Below, in pieces: positions 35,757-44,023 of a stretch of 64,000 bases of DNA. Numbering within the stretch: position 1 is the first letter of the stretch; the number at the start of each line of letters is the position of its first letter. The DNA is from Bacillus sp. SB49. GTDB lineage: Bacteria; Bacillota; Bacilli; Bacillales; Halobacillaceae. Below the pieces are notes generated by a model that did no database searches, was not told the DNA's origin, and worked only from the letters and a program-made list of their open reading frames with translations. The translations under genes were made by a program, and so were the position numbers. The stretch is from contig NZ_CP048117.1 of assembly GCF_000469135.2 (NCBI RefSeq), positions 3,695,501 through 3,759,500 of the forward strand, given 5' to 3'.

Positions 35757-37461
35757 CTAAATCACCTCGCTGGATCATCTCAAACACCTTTTGTCCGCTT
35801 CTAGGGAAACGCGAATCATTTAATATATCATCTAATTGAGTGGAAGAGGTATCTTCTTCGTAAGAATGATTCGTGAAGAAAGTAAACAAATCTTTCAATA
35901 CTTGAAAAGCCCGACCATTACTCGCCGTTAATCTTGGTAAAATCTTTTGATATATTTGATAATCTAATGCCTCATCCAACGACAATAAGTAGCGGCTATA
36001 AATGGTATAAAAACAAATTTCATCTCGAACACGATAACCGACATGTGCCTGAATAGGCTTAAGGAGTTCATTTAATGCAACTAACTCTTGTGTTACGTGA
36101 TTTATGGTTTCTGAATTAGCAGAATAAGCATCCTTTAAGCGAAGGTAATTAGACTTCAACCGTTCATTTGTTAATGTTATCGGGTTTACGAACTCTTGCT
36201 GCTCATCAAGAAAAGCTAAATTATCCAAATGAACATCGTTACACTCAATCGTATTGGCACGATCTAACACCTTTTTACTGAATGGATGGGTCGTTTCATC
36301 CATATTTACGGTCCCGATGATATATAAGTTAGAAGGAATAGTTAACCGTTCTCCTACTTCCTCTTCCTTCATAATTGGGAAGGTTTCCACTTCGCCATTT
36401 ACCCATTTTCTACTTTCCATTACGCTTAGAAAATCACTAAAGTAATATTCCACACGGGACAAGTTCATTTCATCTAGCACAACGAAATAGGGAAGTTCTT
36501 TATTCAAGGAAGCTTCTTTAATCACAGAAGTTAACGGTCCCTCCTTAAAATCTCCCTTAATATCGGTATAACCTAATAAATCAGACCCGTCGCTCCAATC
36601 AGGCCGAACTGGAATTAAAGTAAACTGCTTATTCTCCTCCGTCGCCCCAACACTCTCCGCAAACAGCTCGATAATTTTCGTTTTCCCTGTACCTGATATT
36701 CCAGATAAAATGACGAACGGCTTTGTTTTAAGTGACAAGTATAAGTTCTTCACATCTTCCAACCTATAAAAGAACCCTTGATCTCTTATGTAAGCATGAA
36801 TATGGTCAATTATCTTTTCGTCTGTCCACTCTATCTGTTCTCCTCTATCATCTTCTACCACACGTTCACTTTGAACCTTCACATAATACTCATAGATTTC
36901 TATCATGGATAGTAAATCCTGCTGCAATTCATCTTCAGAAGGGAGAGAGGCAGAATCATATGGTATGTAAAGAGCTGTGGACTCTTCATAATCTTTTGCT
37001 TTAGAGCTGCTTCCCAGGTTTATCTCGTCATCTTTATGTATGGAAGAAGTAGCATATTGGTCCGTTTCAATCGCACCTCTAATATTATCTTTCATATATT
37101 TCAGCTGTTCTTTAGTAGATTCCGTAACACCTTGAGCAAAAGTTAAATAGACCCTACTCATATCCTCACTAAATAAATAAACTAGATAGTATCCACGTTG
37201 CGTACTAGTCGTGATGCTTTTATGAAGAATGGAAATCCAAGGTACCTGCGCCCAATTTCCTTGGCCAACAGATCCTTTCACTACGAAGTGTTCTTCGTCA
37301 ATAAATCCGAGAGAGTTAACGATCTTTGGGACTTCTGATCGGACAAATTTCCCTAACGTATTGCTTTTAAACGGAGACTGTCTTTCCATCAAATATTCGC
37401 TTGTTATTTTAGTTAATAATTTTTGAAGTTTGTTGTTATCTATGTTCCATTGATCACTCAT
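35728..37461 (-). CDS. McrB-like AAA+ GTPase/ATPase with MrcB N-terminal domain
   Basis: A 577-aa protein. Residues 8-180 match the MrcB N-terminal (DUF3578) style, with NWAQVPWISIL and YYLVYLFSEDMSRVYLTF, probably the modified-DNA-binding part. The AAA+ module has Walker A GISGTGKT near residues 250-257, RPDWSDGSDLLGY, the McrB-type DEMNLSRVEYYF near 325-337 and the later NIIGTVNMDETTHPFS-like sensor (IIGTVNMDETTHPF). It would drive the DUF2357 nuclease encoded downstream. The start at 37461 is preceded by AGAGAGGG. Together they form an AT-rich defence block between the bacteriocin and CPBP genes. Confidence 0.88.
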   Translation of the reverse strand: MSDQWNIDNNKLQKLLTKITSEYLMERQSPFKSNTLGKFVRSEVPKIVNSLGFIDEEHFVVKGSVGQGNWAQVPWISILHKSITTSTQRGYYLVYLFSEDMSRVYLTFAQGVTESTKEQLKYMKDNIRGAIETDQYATSSIHKDDEINLGSSSKAKDYEESTALYIPYDSASLPSEDELQQDLLSMIEIYEYYVKVQSERVVEDDRGEQIEWTDEKIIDHIHAYIRDQGFFYRLEDVKNLYLSLKTKPFVILSGISGTGKTKIIELFAESVGATEENKQFTLIPVRPDWSDGSDLLGYTDIKGDFKEGPLTSVIKEASLNKELPYFVVLDEMNLSRVEYYFSDFLSVMESRKWVNGEVETFPIMKEEEVGERLTIPSNLYIIGTVNMDETTHPFSKKVLDRANTIECNDVHLDNLAFLDEQQEFVNPITLTNERLKSNYLRLKDAYSANSETINHVTQELVALNELLKPIQAHVGYRVRDEICFYTIYSRYLLSLDEALDYQIYQKILPRLTASNGRAFQVLKDLFTFFTNHSYEEDTSSTQLDDILNDSRFPRSGQKVFEMIQRGDLDGFTSFWSS

Positions 37462-37591
37462 CAGACCGCCCTCTCTTAAAGTAGAAATGTAAGTTGCTTT
37501 ATGTATTATAATAAACCTTCTAATTCCACCACATTATACCATTTACTCCTCATGAAAAAGAGAACCCCCACCCTCCCCTTCTAAAAAAACC

Positions 37592-37619
37592 TTGCAGGTG
37601 ACGTAGCGTCATCTACTAT
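37592..37619 (+). promoter_or_regulatory. MerR-type operator within the promoter of the CPBP gene
   Basis: TTGCAG (37592-37597) and TACTAT (37614-37619) flank an interrupted palindrome, GCAGGTGACG-TAG-CGTCATCTAC (37594-37616), matching at eight of ten positions per arm. A dyad spanning -35 to -10 is characteristic of MerR-family activators. No MerR gene lies in this window. Confidence 0.45.
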
Positions 37620-37656
37620 GGTTGAATTATTCAATCTGTAGAAAGTGGGTAGTCGA

Positions 37657-38361
37657 ATGAACAATCAAGACACGAGCTGGAAAGAAAAAGATCCATGGGG
37701 CAGGAAGGAATTATTATTTTTATTAGGAATCGAGTTTTTTGTGGGGATCATATTCATCAAATTCGTTCTTCATCCTATCTATTCAGACTTTCTGGAGGAT
37801 GATTTATATGCAGGGACGTTAGTGGGGCTTACATTAGCCATCACGTTAATTTCGGGGGTCTATTTCATTGCTCTTCGACCTAAGAATCTCTCTTGGAGCG
37901 CAGTAGGAGTGAAACCATTCCGTAAAAAGGATTGGAAGTTGATTTTCATCTATTCCATAACATTACTCGTCGGTGCTGTCATCATCGTCGTACTCACCAG
38001 TTTCATAGGGAATACGTGGGAAAATAATAAGACCGAGGCGCTCCAGCGGGACGTCACGTTTCTTACCGTCCTCCTTGCCTTCGTCTCTGCAGCAATCATC
38101 TCACCGATTTATGAAGAAATCTTTTACCGCGGGTTTTTATACAGGTGGTTCCGCACCCGTTATGGGTTATGGATTGCCGTCCTGCTAAGTTCGTTCGTCT
38201 TCACCATCGTCCATATCCCGACTTACAATGTCATGCCCGTGAATTTCTTCAGTGGGATCATTTTCGCCTTGGCCTATGAACGTACCAACTCCATTTGGCC
38301 TGCCGTCCTTATTCACGGCCTCACGAATGGAACGATGGTTTTATTGACGAGTTTGGGATAG
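37657..38361 (+). CDS. CPBP family intramembrane metalloprotease
   Basis: A 234-aa membrane protein of the CAAX protease/bacteriocin-processing (Abi) family, with seven or eight hydrophobic segments. Motif 1 is ISPIYEEIFYRGFLYR near residue 152, motif 2 is FTIVHIPTY, and motif 3 is AVLIHGLTNG. Members cut membrane peptides, and some give self-immunity to bacteriocins. A link to the bacteriocin 5 kb away is only a possibility. A GTG four codons upstream (37645) is possible; the ATG at 37657 is chosen, although its ribosome site is weak. Confidence 0.87.
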   Translation: MNNQDTSWKEKDPWGRKELLFLLGIEFFVGIIFIKFVLHPIYSDFLEDDLYAGTLVGLTLAITLISGVYFIALRPKNLSWSAVGVKPFRKKDWKLIFIYSITLLVGAVIIVVLTSFIGNTWENNKTEALQRDVTFLTVLLAFVSAAIISPIYEEIFYRGFLYRWFRTRYGLWIAVLLSSFVFTIVHIPTYNVMPVNFFSGIIFALAYERTNSIWPAVLIHGLTNGTMVLLTSLG

Positions 38362-38384
38362 GCGGGGTTACCGCCCGTCTTCCT

Positions 38385-39056
38385 TCATCTATTCTTGATC
38401 GCTTCTGCCAGCTCCTCCAACGCATGCTTGTTCAGAATCCGATAGTTTCTCCCTTCTTTTTGAAGGTACCCTTTTTCGCAAAACTGTGCCAAAACATGCA
38501 GGAGATGGCGGTAGGAAACGCCTAAATAGTCACAGACGATCACGTGCTTTTCTTTGTATATCCCTTTGTCTGCCGTCTGTAGAATGAAGTCCGCCAGCCT
38601 GTTTTCCAAAGGAAAAGCCAGGCTTTGTGAATATTTAGCTGCCATGGACGTCGCTTTGACACTCAGGAACTTCGTCAATTCCCGAAGAAACTTCGCGTCT
38701 TCCATTAACTTCGTACGATACTGCAGAAACGGCAGGGCAAAACAAATCGTTTTTGTGGAGGCCTGGATCCCTTTTGTATAGTACACGTCATTCAACAGTT
38801 CCATCTCGCCGATATAATCGTGCGCATTAATGAAATTGATCAGCGAAACTTTCCCGTTTTGATGCGTTACATAGATCTTCGCTTTTCCTTCTGTCATATA
38901 AAATAAAAAGTCCGGCCGCCTGTCTTCCCGGATGATCCATTCATCCCGCTGATACTCCCTCACTTCAAGAAACTCTTCCATCGGAAAAGAAAACCGATCG
39001 GCAATGGAATGCTCCTCTATATACATTCGCTTCTTTTCACCTTTGTAAATTTCCAC
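38385..39056 (-). CDS. Crp/Fnr family regulator (YeiL-like)
   Basis: A 223-aa regulator with an N-terminal cyclic-nucleotide-binding-type beta barrel (DEWIIREDRRPDFLFYMTEG, ISYGEM-like YIGEMELL). The C-terminal winged helix has ENRLADFIL, VCDYLGVSYRHLLHVLAQF and LQKEGRNYRI. It resembles the YeiL family. Glycines of a true cAMP pocket are not obvious. The GTG at 39056 has GGAGG six bases before it; an upstream extension to 39107 lacks a site. It is divergent from an MFS transporter it may control. Confidence 0.85.
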   Translation of the reverse strand: MEIYKGEKKRMYIEEHSIADRFSFPMEEFLEVREYQRDEWIIREDRRPDFLFYMTEGKAKIYVTHQNGKVSLINFINAHDYIGEMELLNDVYYTKGIQASTKTICFALPFLQYRTKLMEDAKFLRELTKFLSVKATSMAAKYSQSLAFPLENRLADFILQTADKGIYKEKHVIVCDYLGVSYRHLLHVLAQFCEKGYLQKEGRNYRILNKHALEELAEAIKNR

Positions 39057-39140
39057 TTTGCGCCTCCAAAATGTGAGATATCTCCTATTATTCGTATCTA
39101 CTCCCATGATACCATGCGATTATCAATAAGGAGGATGCGT

Positions 39141-40313
39141 ATGAACACACAGCGTTGGATGAGCACACACTTTTTCAGCTTCTTTCTGACATGGGGGATT
39201 TTTCTACCCTATTGGGCAGGCTGGATGATCCAGACGAAAGGAATCAGCGTTTCAGAAGCCAGCTTGATCATGAGTATCGGCTTAGTGGCGAGAGGGCTTT
39301 CCACATTATTCGCTTTCCCGTATATATTAGAACGAGTGAGCAATAAAACACTGTTGAACATTGCGGCAATCGGCACGCTGCTGGGAATCCTTTGTTACAT
39401 ACCAGCTGATTCATTCCCAAGCTTACTCATAGTAACCGTCTTTCTGCATATTTTTTATCCGACGTTAATGCCGGCCCTGGACAGCGTAGCCGGTGTCCTT
39501 GTCCAAAGCAAGGAATTGAAACACTACGGAAAAAGCCGCCAATGGGGATCGATCGGGTTCGTCTCTGTAGGAATCCTGTTAACTGTATTTACAGGAATGT
39601 TCGGCGATGACGTGATTTTCTGGGCGCTCTTGCTTGGCAACAGCTGCTTTACAGCTCTCAGCTTCACACGTGCTCCGGACATTTTAACCCGGAAGCCTCA
39701 AGCCGACCAGGCGAAAAGAGTGAACATCTTAGACCTGTTCCGCACCAAACATTTTTTAATCGTACTGATTATTGTCGTCCTGCTTCAAGCCGCCCATGCT
39801 ACCTATTACAACTACGGCTATATTTTCTTACAAGAGATTGATGCCCCCATTTATTTAATTGGAGTCATCATCAACATTGCCGTCCTGGCCGAAATCATTT
39901 TCTTTTCCATTGCAGATAAGCGTTTCAACCGCTTTTCACCCGGAACCTTATTGGCATTGGCCGCGGCTGGATCTTCCCTGCGGTGGGTACTCGTATTCGC
40001 CTTTCCGAACGTCCTAGTCTTTTGTTTCGCACAGATCCTGCATGCCTTTTCCTTTGCCATGGGGCACTACGCCTTTATGAAGTACTTAACAGCAAACATC
40101 CCACACACACATATTCCGAAAGCTCAAGGGATCTACTCCGCTTTTGCGCTCAGCTGGAGCACCGCGGTATTCACCGTTTTCGGCGGCTTCTTATATGAAA
40201 TAGAGCCGAGGTTCGCTTTCATTGGAATGCTTGCGTGCAGCCTGCCTGCGATGTTGGTTGCGCTTATGTATCGCAAGTTGGAAGGGGAAAAGAAGGTTTT
40301 ATTGTCTGCTTAG
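39141..40313 (+). CDS. MFS transporter (HcaT/YwbF-like, 3-phenylpropionate permease family)
   Basis: A 390-aa, 12-helix transporter opening MNTQRWMSTHFFSFFLTWGIFLPYW. The VARGLSTLFAFPYI and KSRQWGSIGFVSVG segments are typical of the MFS_1_like group (PPP/HcaT and nucleoside permease relatives). The substrate is unknown. AAGGAGG precedes the ATG at 39141; earlier in-frame starts run through the divergent promoter. The regulator gene is transcribed away from it. A terminator follows at 40331-40365. Confidence 0.85.
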   Translation: MNTQRWMSTHFFSFFLTWGIFLPYWAGWMIQTKGISVSEASLIMSIGLVARGLSTLFAFPYILERVSNKTLLNIAAIGTLLGILCYIPADSFPSLLIVTVFLHIFYPTLMPALDSVAGVLVQSKELKHYGKSRQWGSIGFVSVGILLTVFTGMFGDDVIFWALLLGNSCFTALSFTRAPDILTRKPQADQAKRVNILDLFRTKHFLIVLIIVVLLQAAHATYYNYGYIFLQEIDAPIYLIGVIINIAVLAEIIFFSIADKRFNRFSPGTLLALAAAGSSLRWVLVFAFPNVLVFCFAQILHAFSFAMGHYAFMKYLTANIPHTHIPKAQGIYSAFALSWSTAVFTVFGGFLYEIEPRFAFIGMLACSLPAMLVALMYRKLEGEKKVLLSA

Positions 40314-40330
40314 ATATTCGGTTCAATGAA

Positions 40331-40365
40331 AAAGAAGCTGGTGTATGGGAAACCAGCTTCTTCTT
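40331..40365. terminator. Terminator between the MFS gene and rlmH
   Basis: AAGAAGCTGGT pairs with ACCAGCTTCTT around a nine-base loop, then CTTTCTT. Convergent genes flank it. Confidence 0.85.
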
Positions 40366-40384
40366 TCTTATATAAATTGAACTT

Positions 40385-40864
40385 CTATTTATGGTACGGT
40401 TCATTCCGATTAATCTTAAACGCCCGATACACCTGCTCCACCAGCATCAACCGCATCAACTGGTGCGGGAACGTCATATTCGAGAACGACAGCCCGAAAT
40501 CACTCCGCTCCAGCACCTCATCACTCAATCCGAGCGATCCGCCGATCACGAAGGCCACTTTGCTTTTCCCGTAAGTCGCAAGCTCGTCCATTTTCTTCGC
40601 CAGCTTCTCGGAGGTGAGCTGTTTACCTTCGATCTCCAGGGTGATGACGTACGTATCCGGGGAGATCTTCGCAAGGATGCGTTCGCCTTCCTTCTGTTTC
40701 ACTTCGAGCATTTGGGCTTCGCTCAGGTTTTCGGGTGCTTTTTCGTCAGGGACTTCGATGACGTCGACTTTGGCGTAGGGGCCGAGGCGTTTCGTGTATT
40801 CGGCGATGCCCTGCTTCAAGTATTTTTCTTTCAGTTTTCCGACTGTTACGATCGTTAGTTTCAT
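40385..40864 (-). CDS. rlmH: 23S rRNA (pseudouridine1915-N3)-methyltransferase RlmH
   Basis: A 159-aa SPOUT methyltransferase, the standard RlmH length. It starts [20 protein letters not shown], contains the knotted AdoMet-binding region [14 protein letters not shown] and ends with the conserved [19 protein letters not shown]. It modifies helix 69 of 23S rRNA on assembled ribosomes. The ATG has GGAGGAA upstream; the 19-codon extension to 40921 is not coding. In B. subtilis rlmH lies close to the htrA-like end of the wal locus. Here about 12 kb including an IS, a ketone-body operon and transporters separate them. Confidence 0.96.
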   Translation of the reverse strand: MKLTIVTVGKLKEKYLKQGIAEYTKRLGPYAKVDVIEVPDEKAPENLSEAQMLEVKQKEGERILAKISPDTYVITLEIEGKQLTSEKLAKKMDELATYGKSKVAFVIGGSLGLSDEVLERSDFGLSFSNMTFPHQLMRLMLVEQVYRAFKINRNEPYHK

Positions 40865-40965
40865 TCGTGTTCCTCCGTCTCCTCGTTTTTCTGCCTTTAG
40901 TGTATCATGAATCCTCGTCATTCTGCGGGGAGAGGTGTATGGGCAGAGTCCGGGGCATCACACAA

Positions 40966-40998
40966 ACAATCCCCGCAGCTCATATCTGCGGGGATTGT
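40966..40998. repeat. Hairpin flanking IS copy 1 (left)
   Basis: ACAATCCCCGCAG pairs perfectly with CTGCGGGGATTGT around a seven-base loop. The same stem recurs at 42688-42714 on the other side of the repeat-plus-IS, with a different loop. No T-tract follows on either strand, so it is not a clear terminator here. Confidence 0.75.
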
Positions 40999-41107
40999 CA
41001 TGGATGTCGAGAAACCCTGTGCTATGGACGAAAAGGGTAAACATCCCGATCAACCAGCGATAACTATAGATGATAGAAAAAACAAAAGAAAGACATGTAT
41101 GGCTTAG

Positions 41108-41170
41108 GGCGGAGGGGAATGGAGCAGACTCCTGTGGGAATAGTGGCACAGGTGAGACCCCGGAAGAGCA
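41108..41170 (+). repeat. Left part of interrupted Bacillaceae intergenic repeat, locus 1
   Basis: This sequence contains AGCAGACTCCTGTGGGAATAG and CAGGTGAGACCCCGGAAGAGC, and is cut by the IS at 41171. The matching half is at 42589. The same repeat, inverted, is cut by the second IS at 60707. I recognise it as a family common between genes in Bacillus-type genomes; it has no evident coding function. Confidence 0.75.
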
Positions 41171-41201
41171 TGAAATGAACCCATGAACTTGGACAATGTT
41201 T

Positions 41202-41957
41202 TTATGACGCTTTATTAAATTTCTCACGAAATTGAATCGGACTCATGCGGAGTTTCGACTTAATTCTTTGATGATTATAATTATCCATAAACGCTGCCAG
41301 TTGCTCTTTGAAGTGCTCGATACTTTCAAATTCTTTGTAGTATAAAAGCTCTGATTTCATGATGCCGAAGAAGTTTTCTATCACGGCATTATCGTGACAG
41401 TTCCCTTTTCTAGACATACTTTGGGTGATGCCTGCCTCTTGAAGACGTTCTCGATAGGGACGCATTTGATAATGCCATCCCTGGTCGGAATGCATCATTA
41501 ATTCGTCTTCCGGGTTCAAACGCTGAAGGCCGTTCTCCAACATTTCCGCTACCAAGGCGTACGTAGGGCGCAACCCGATCGTATACGTAATGATTTCACC
41601 ATTAAATAAGTCCAGAATGGGAGAAAGATAGAGTTTTTCACCAAACAATTTAAACTCCGTAATATCCGTTACCCATTTCTGATTCGGTTTCGAAGCTGTA
41701 AATTCCCTATTCAAGAGATTATCGGCTACTTCACCGACTTTCCCTTTATAAGAATGGTATTTCTTCATGCGAACTTGGCATCGAAGGCCTAACTCTTTCA
41801 TCAGGCGGTAAACTTTTTTATGATTCACATGAATACCTTCATTCTCCAACTGATTTTGAACCCGACGATACCCGTATTTCCTATCAGATTGATGGAAGAT
41901 TTCCGTGATCTTTTCTTTCAGCTCACGATCAGGATCTGTTTTCCCCATCTGCTTCAC
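41202..41957 (-). CDS. IS3-family transposase OrfB (DDE integrase core), copy 1
   Basis: The 251-aa catalytic part of the transposase. HTH_21-like FHQSDRKYGYRRVQNQL leads to the rve core, with DDE residues in WVTDITEF, MMHSDQGWHYQ and NAVIENFFG, and the end IQFREKFNKAS. The frame is open upstream to about 42046, covering AQTVFELRHAFPVYKLVKVAG, and lies -1 to orfA. The working protein is therefore probably an OrfAB fusion made by slippage at CAAAAAG (42047-42053), not a product of the internal GTG start used for these coordinates. One Ala/Ser difference separates it from copy 2. Confidence 0.92.
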   Translation of the reverse strand: MKQMGKTDPDRELKEKITEIFHQSDRKYGYRRVQNQLENEGIHVNHKKVYRLMKELGLRCQVRMKKYHSYKGKVGEVADNLLNREFTASKPNQKWVTDITEFKLFGEKLYLSPILDLFNGEIITYTIGLRPTYALVAEMLENGLQRLNPEDELMMHSDQGWHYQMRPYRERLQEAGITQSMSRKGNCHDNAVIENFFGIMKSELLYYKEFESIEHFKEQLAAFMDNYNHQRIKSKLRMSPIQFREKFNKAS

Positions 41958-42025
41958 GTGATAGTAGTAAGTACTACGGGGGATACCAGCTACCTTGACG
42001 AGTTTATATACAGGGAAGGCGTGCC

Positions 42026-42544
42026 TTAGTTCGAAGACCGTTTGGGCTTTTTGCCTTTCGGTTGGTTCTTGGTTTCCTCTTCGACTAAGGCATTTAATTT
42101 TTTTAGATAAGCGTTCTCCATGCGTAGGTATTCGATTTCTTCTTCTATCGATTTGAAAGAACGAGACGGTTTATTGGATTTGTCCTTAGCCATAAGTAGT
42201 TGATCCTCCTGTGCAGGACCCAAGGCCGCCAGGCCGCCCTGTTTCCACTTCACGATCCATCGGCGAACCATGGAGAAGTCTGGAATGTGAAAGAGAGCGG
42301 AAGCTTCACGTATGGAGGCTCCTGTTTCCTGAATATAGTTAATTACCTTCAGTTTAAAGGCAGGAGGGTAGTTTGTATAGGGAAAGTGAAAAGCTTCATT
42401 CCCATGATACTCAAACAATTTGACCCAATATCGTAACGAAGAATTATCGATGTCGAGTTCTTCGGAAAGTCCTCGTATACTGATGTTTTCGTTTTGATAT
42501 CTCCACACAATGCTTAACTTTTCTTCTTTACTCCATTTATTCAT
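42026..42544 (-). CDS. IS3-family transposase OrfA (helix-turn-helix), copy 1
   Basis: A 172-aa DNA-binding subunit beginning MNKWSKEEKLSIVWRYQ. Two helix-turn-helix units are visible (SIRGLSEELDIDNSSLRYW and SIREASALFHIPDFSMVRRW). A C-terminal leucine-zipper-like helix EEEIEYLRMENAYLKKL precedes a basic tail. The ATG at 42544 follows AGGGGG. The frame extends 26 codons further into the inverted repeat and flank, but that is not coding. A slippery CAAAAAG near its 3' end can shift ribosomes into orfB. Confidence 0.92.
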   Translation of the reverse strand: MNKWSKEEKLSIVWRYQNENISIRGLSEELDIDNSSLRYWVKLFEYHGNEAFHFPYTNYPPAFKLKVINYIQETGASIREASALFHIPDFSMVRRWIVKWKQGGLAALGPAQEDQLLMAKDKSNKPSRSFKSIEEEIEYLRMENAYLKKLNALVEEETKNQPKGKKPKRSSN

Positions 42545-42588
42545 AGAAATGCCCCCTGAATATTGTCCAATATTCAGGGGGCATTTCA

Positions 42589-42658
42589 GCGCAGCGATGA
42601 GGAGGCTCACCGGCCACCCCACGGAAAGCGCTCTATTCCCCGGAGCCCGCTCGCTTCT
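42589..42658 (+). repeat. Right part of interrupted intergenic repeat, locus 1
   Basis: This piece contains CAGCGATGAGGAGGCTCACCG and CCCCACGGAAAGCG, and continues the repeat broken at 41170. The complementary sequence is at 60640-60706 beside IS copy 2. Confidence 0.75.
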
Positions 42659-42687
42659 TATGAAAAGTACTTCTTCAACAAGCTGAT

Positions 42688-42714
42688 AATCCCCGCAGCA
42701 TGCCTGCGGGGATT
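42688..42714. terminator. Hairpin downstream of the GntP-type gene; flanks IS copy 1 (right)
   Basis: AATCCCCGCAG/CTGCGGGGATT forms an 11-bp stem with a five-base loop, four bases beyond the permease stop. On the minus strand there is no real T-run, so termination would be imperfect. It duplicates the stem at 40966-40998. Confidence 0.55.
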
Positions 42715-42718
42715 GTTT

Positions 42719-44002
42719 TCATAGAATGCCGATCGTGTTCAAAAGGATGACGGCGGCGACGGAGATGACCGGAATGAGGACAGCGACGACGAAGATGTCT
42801 TTGTAGCTGTCTTTGTGGGTCATGCCCGTAATGGCGAACAGGGTGAGCACGGCGCCGTTGTGGGGCAGGGCGTCGAGTCCGCCGGATGAGAGGGAAGCGA
42901 CGCGGTGGAACGCTTCCGGGCTGATGCCTGTGTTCATGGCGATTTCGTAATATTTCGAGCCGAGGGCTTCGAGGGCGATGCCCATGCCGCCGGATGCAGA
43001 GCCGGTGGCGCCTGCGAGGACGTTGACGGCGATGGCTTCGGAGATGAGCGGATTGCCTTTGATGCTCATCAGGGCCTGGGTGAGGCTCTGGAAGCCGGGT
43101 ACTTCACGGACGACGGTACCGAAGCCGACGGCTGCACTCGTGTTGATGATGGCGATGACGGAGCCGGATGCGCCGCCGTTGATGGACGGAATGAATTTCT
43201 TGAACATCGTGATGTTCAAGAGCATGATCAGTACGATTCCTGATATAAGGGCGATAACGATATCCCAGTCCAACAGATTCAAAGTAAGTAAGACGGTCAG
43301 TAACGGCAGGAGCGACAGGAAGAAGTTCGGCATTCTCGTCTGTTTCTCGGTTTCTTTCTTCTCTTGTGGTTCTGTGAAGACTTCCCCTTTTTGGGTGAGC
43401 TTCTTCTCCCTCCACCTTAAGTAGAAGTAGCCTCCGACGGCCATGATGATGGCTGCAATGATTCCCATGGCTGGTGCGGCGGTAGCGCTCGTCTGGAAGT
43501 ATTCCATCGGGATCAGGTTCTGGATCTGCGGCGAACCTGGCAGGGCCGTCATCGTGAAGGTGAAGGCACCGAGGGCGACGGTCGCCGGGATCAGCTTCCT
43601 GCTGATGTTGGCTTCGCGGAACAGGGACAGAGCGAGCGGGTAGACGGCGAAGACGACGACGAACAGGCTGACGCCTCCGTAGGTCAGGACGGCTGCCGAG
43701 ACGAGGACGCCGAGGATGGCGCGTTTCGTTCCGATCAGCTTCGTAAGGGCGACGGCGACGGAACGGGCCATGCCGGTGTCCTCCATCAGTTTTCCGAAGA
43801 TGGCTCCGAGCATGAAGACGGGGAACCAGTCTTTGGCGAAGGCGACGAAGCCTCCCATGTACGTATCTTTATAGGCATCGAGCAGGTCGAGGCCGCCGGT
43901 GATGGCGACGACTCCTGCTGCGATCGGGGCTACCCAGATGATCGACCAGCCGATATAGGCGAGGGCCATCAGGACAGCGAGTCCGAGAAATATTCCTAGC
44001 AT
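42719..44002 (-). CDS. GntP family permease (3-hydroxybutyrate/gluconate-type)
   Basis: A 427-aa, 12-13 helix transporter of the GntP/SLC13-like family. It shows YGGVSLFVVVFAVYPLAL, the TALPGSPQIQN motif and a late GGLDALPHNGAVLTLF. It is the last of five genes for 3-hydroxybutyrate and acetoacetate use, so it most likely imports a short-chain hydroxy or keto acid. The B. subtilis yxjC-scoA-scoB-yxjF operon has a related permease. GAGGAGG precedes the ATG, 21 bases after the thiolase. Confidence 0.88.
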   Translation of the reverse strand: MLGIFLGLAVLMALAYIGWSIIWVAPIAAGVVAITGGLDLLDAYKDTYMGGFVAFAKDWFPVFMLGAIFGKLMEDTGMARSVAVALTKLIGTKRAILGVLVSAAVLTYGGVSLFVVVFAVYPLALSLFREANISRKLIPATVALGAFTFTMTALPGSPQIQNLIPMEYFQTSATAAPAMGIIAAIIMAVGGYFYLRWREKKLTQKGEVFTEPQEKKETEKQTRMPNFFLSLLPLLTVLLTLNLLDWDIVIALISGIVLIMLLNITMFKKFIPSINGGASGSVIAIINTSAAVGFGTVVREVPGFQSLTQALMSIKGNPLISEAIAVNVLAGATGSASGGMGIALEALGSKYYEIAMNTGISPEAFHRVASLSSGGLDALPHNGAVLTLFAITGMTHKDSYKDIFVVAVLIPVISVAAVILLNTIGIL

Positions 44003-44023
44003 CGAGGGTTCCTCCTCTTTCTG

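Larger units (their letters stand above)
41171..42588 (-). mobile_element. IS3-family element (IS150-like group), copy 1
   Basis: A 1418-bp element bounded by 27-bp imperfect inverted repeats (20 of 27 positions match), each starting TGAAATG and ending TTGGACAAT. It has the TG...CA ends typical of IS3. It carries orfA and orfB on the minus strand in a -1 frame relation. It is almost identical to copy 2 at 60707-62125 and inserted within an intergenic repeat. The flanks read GCA on the left and GCG on the right, consistent with a 3-bp duplication that has one mutation. It looks intact and possibly active. Confidence 0.92.
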
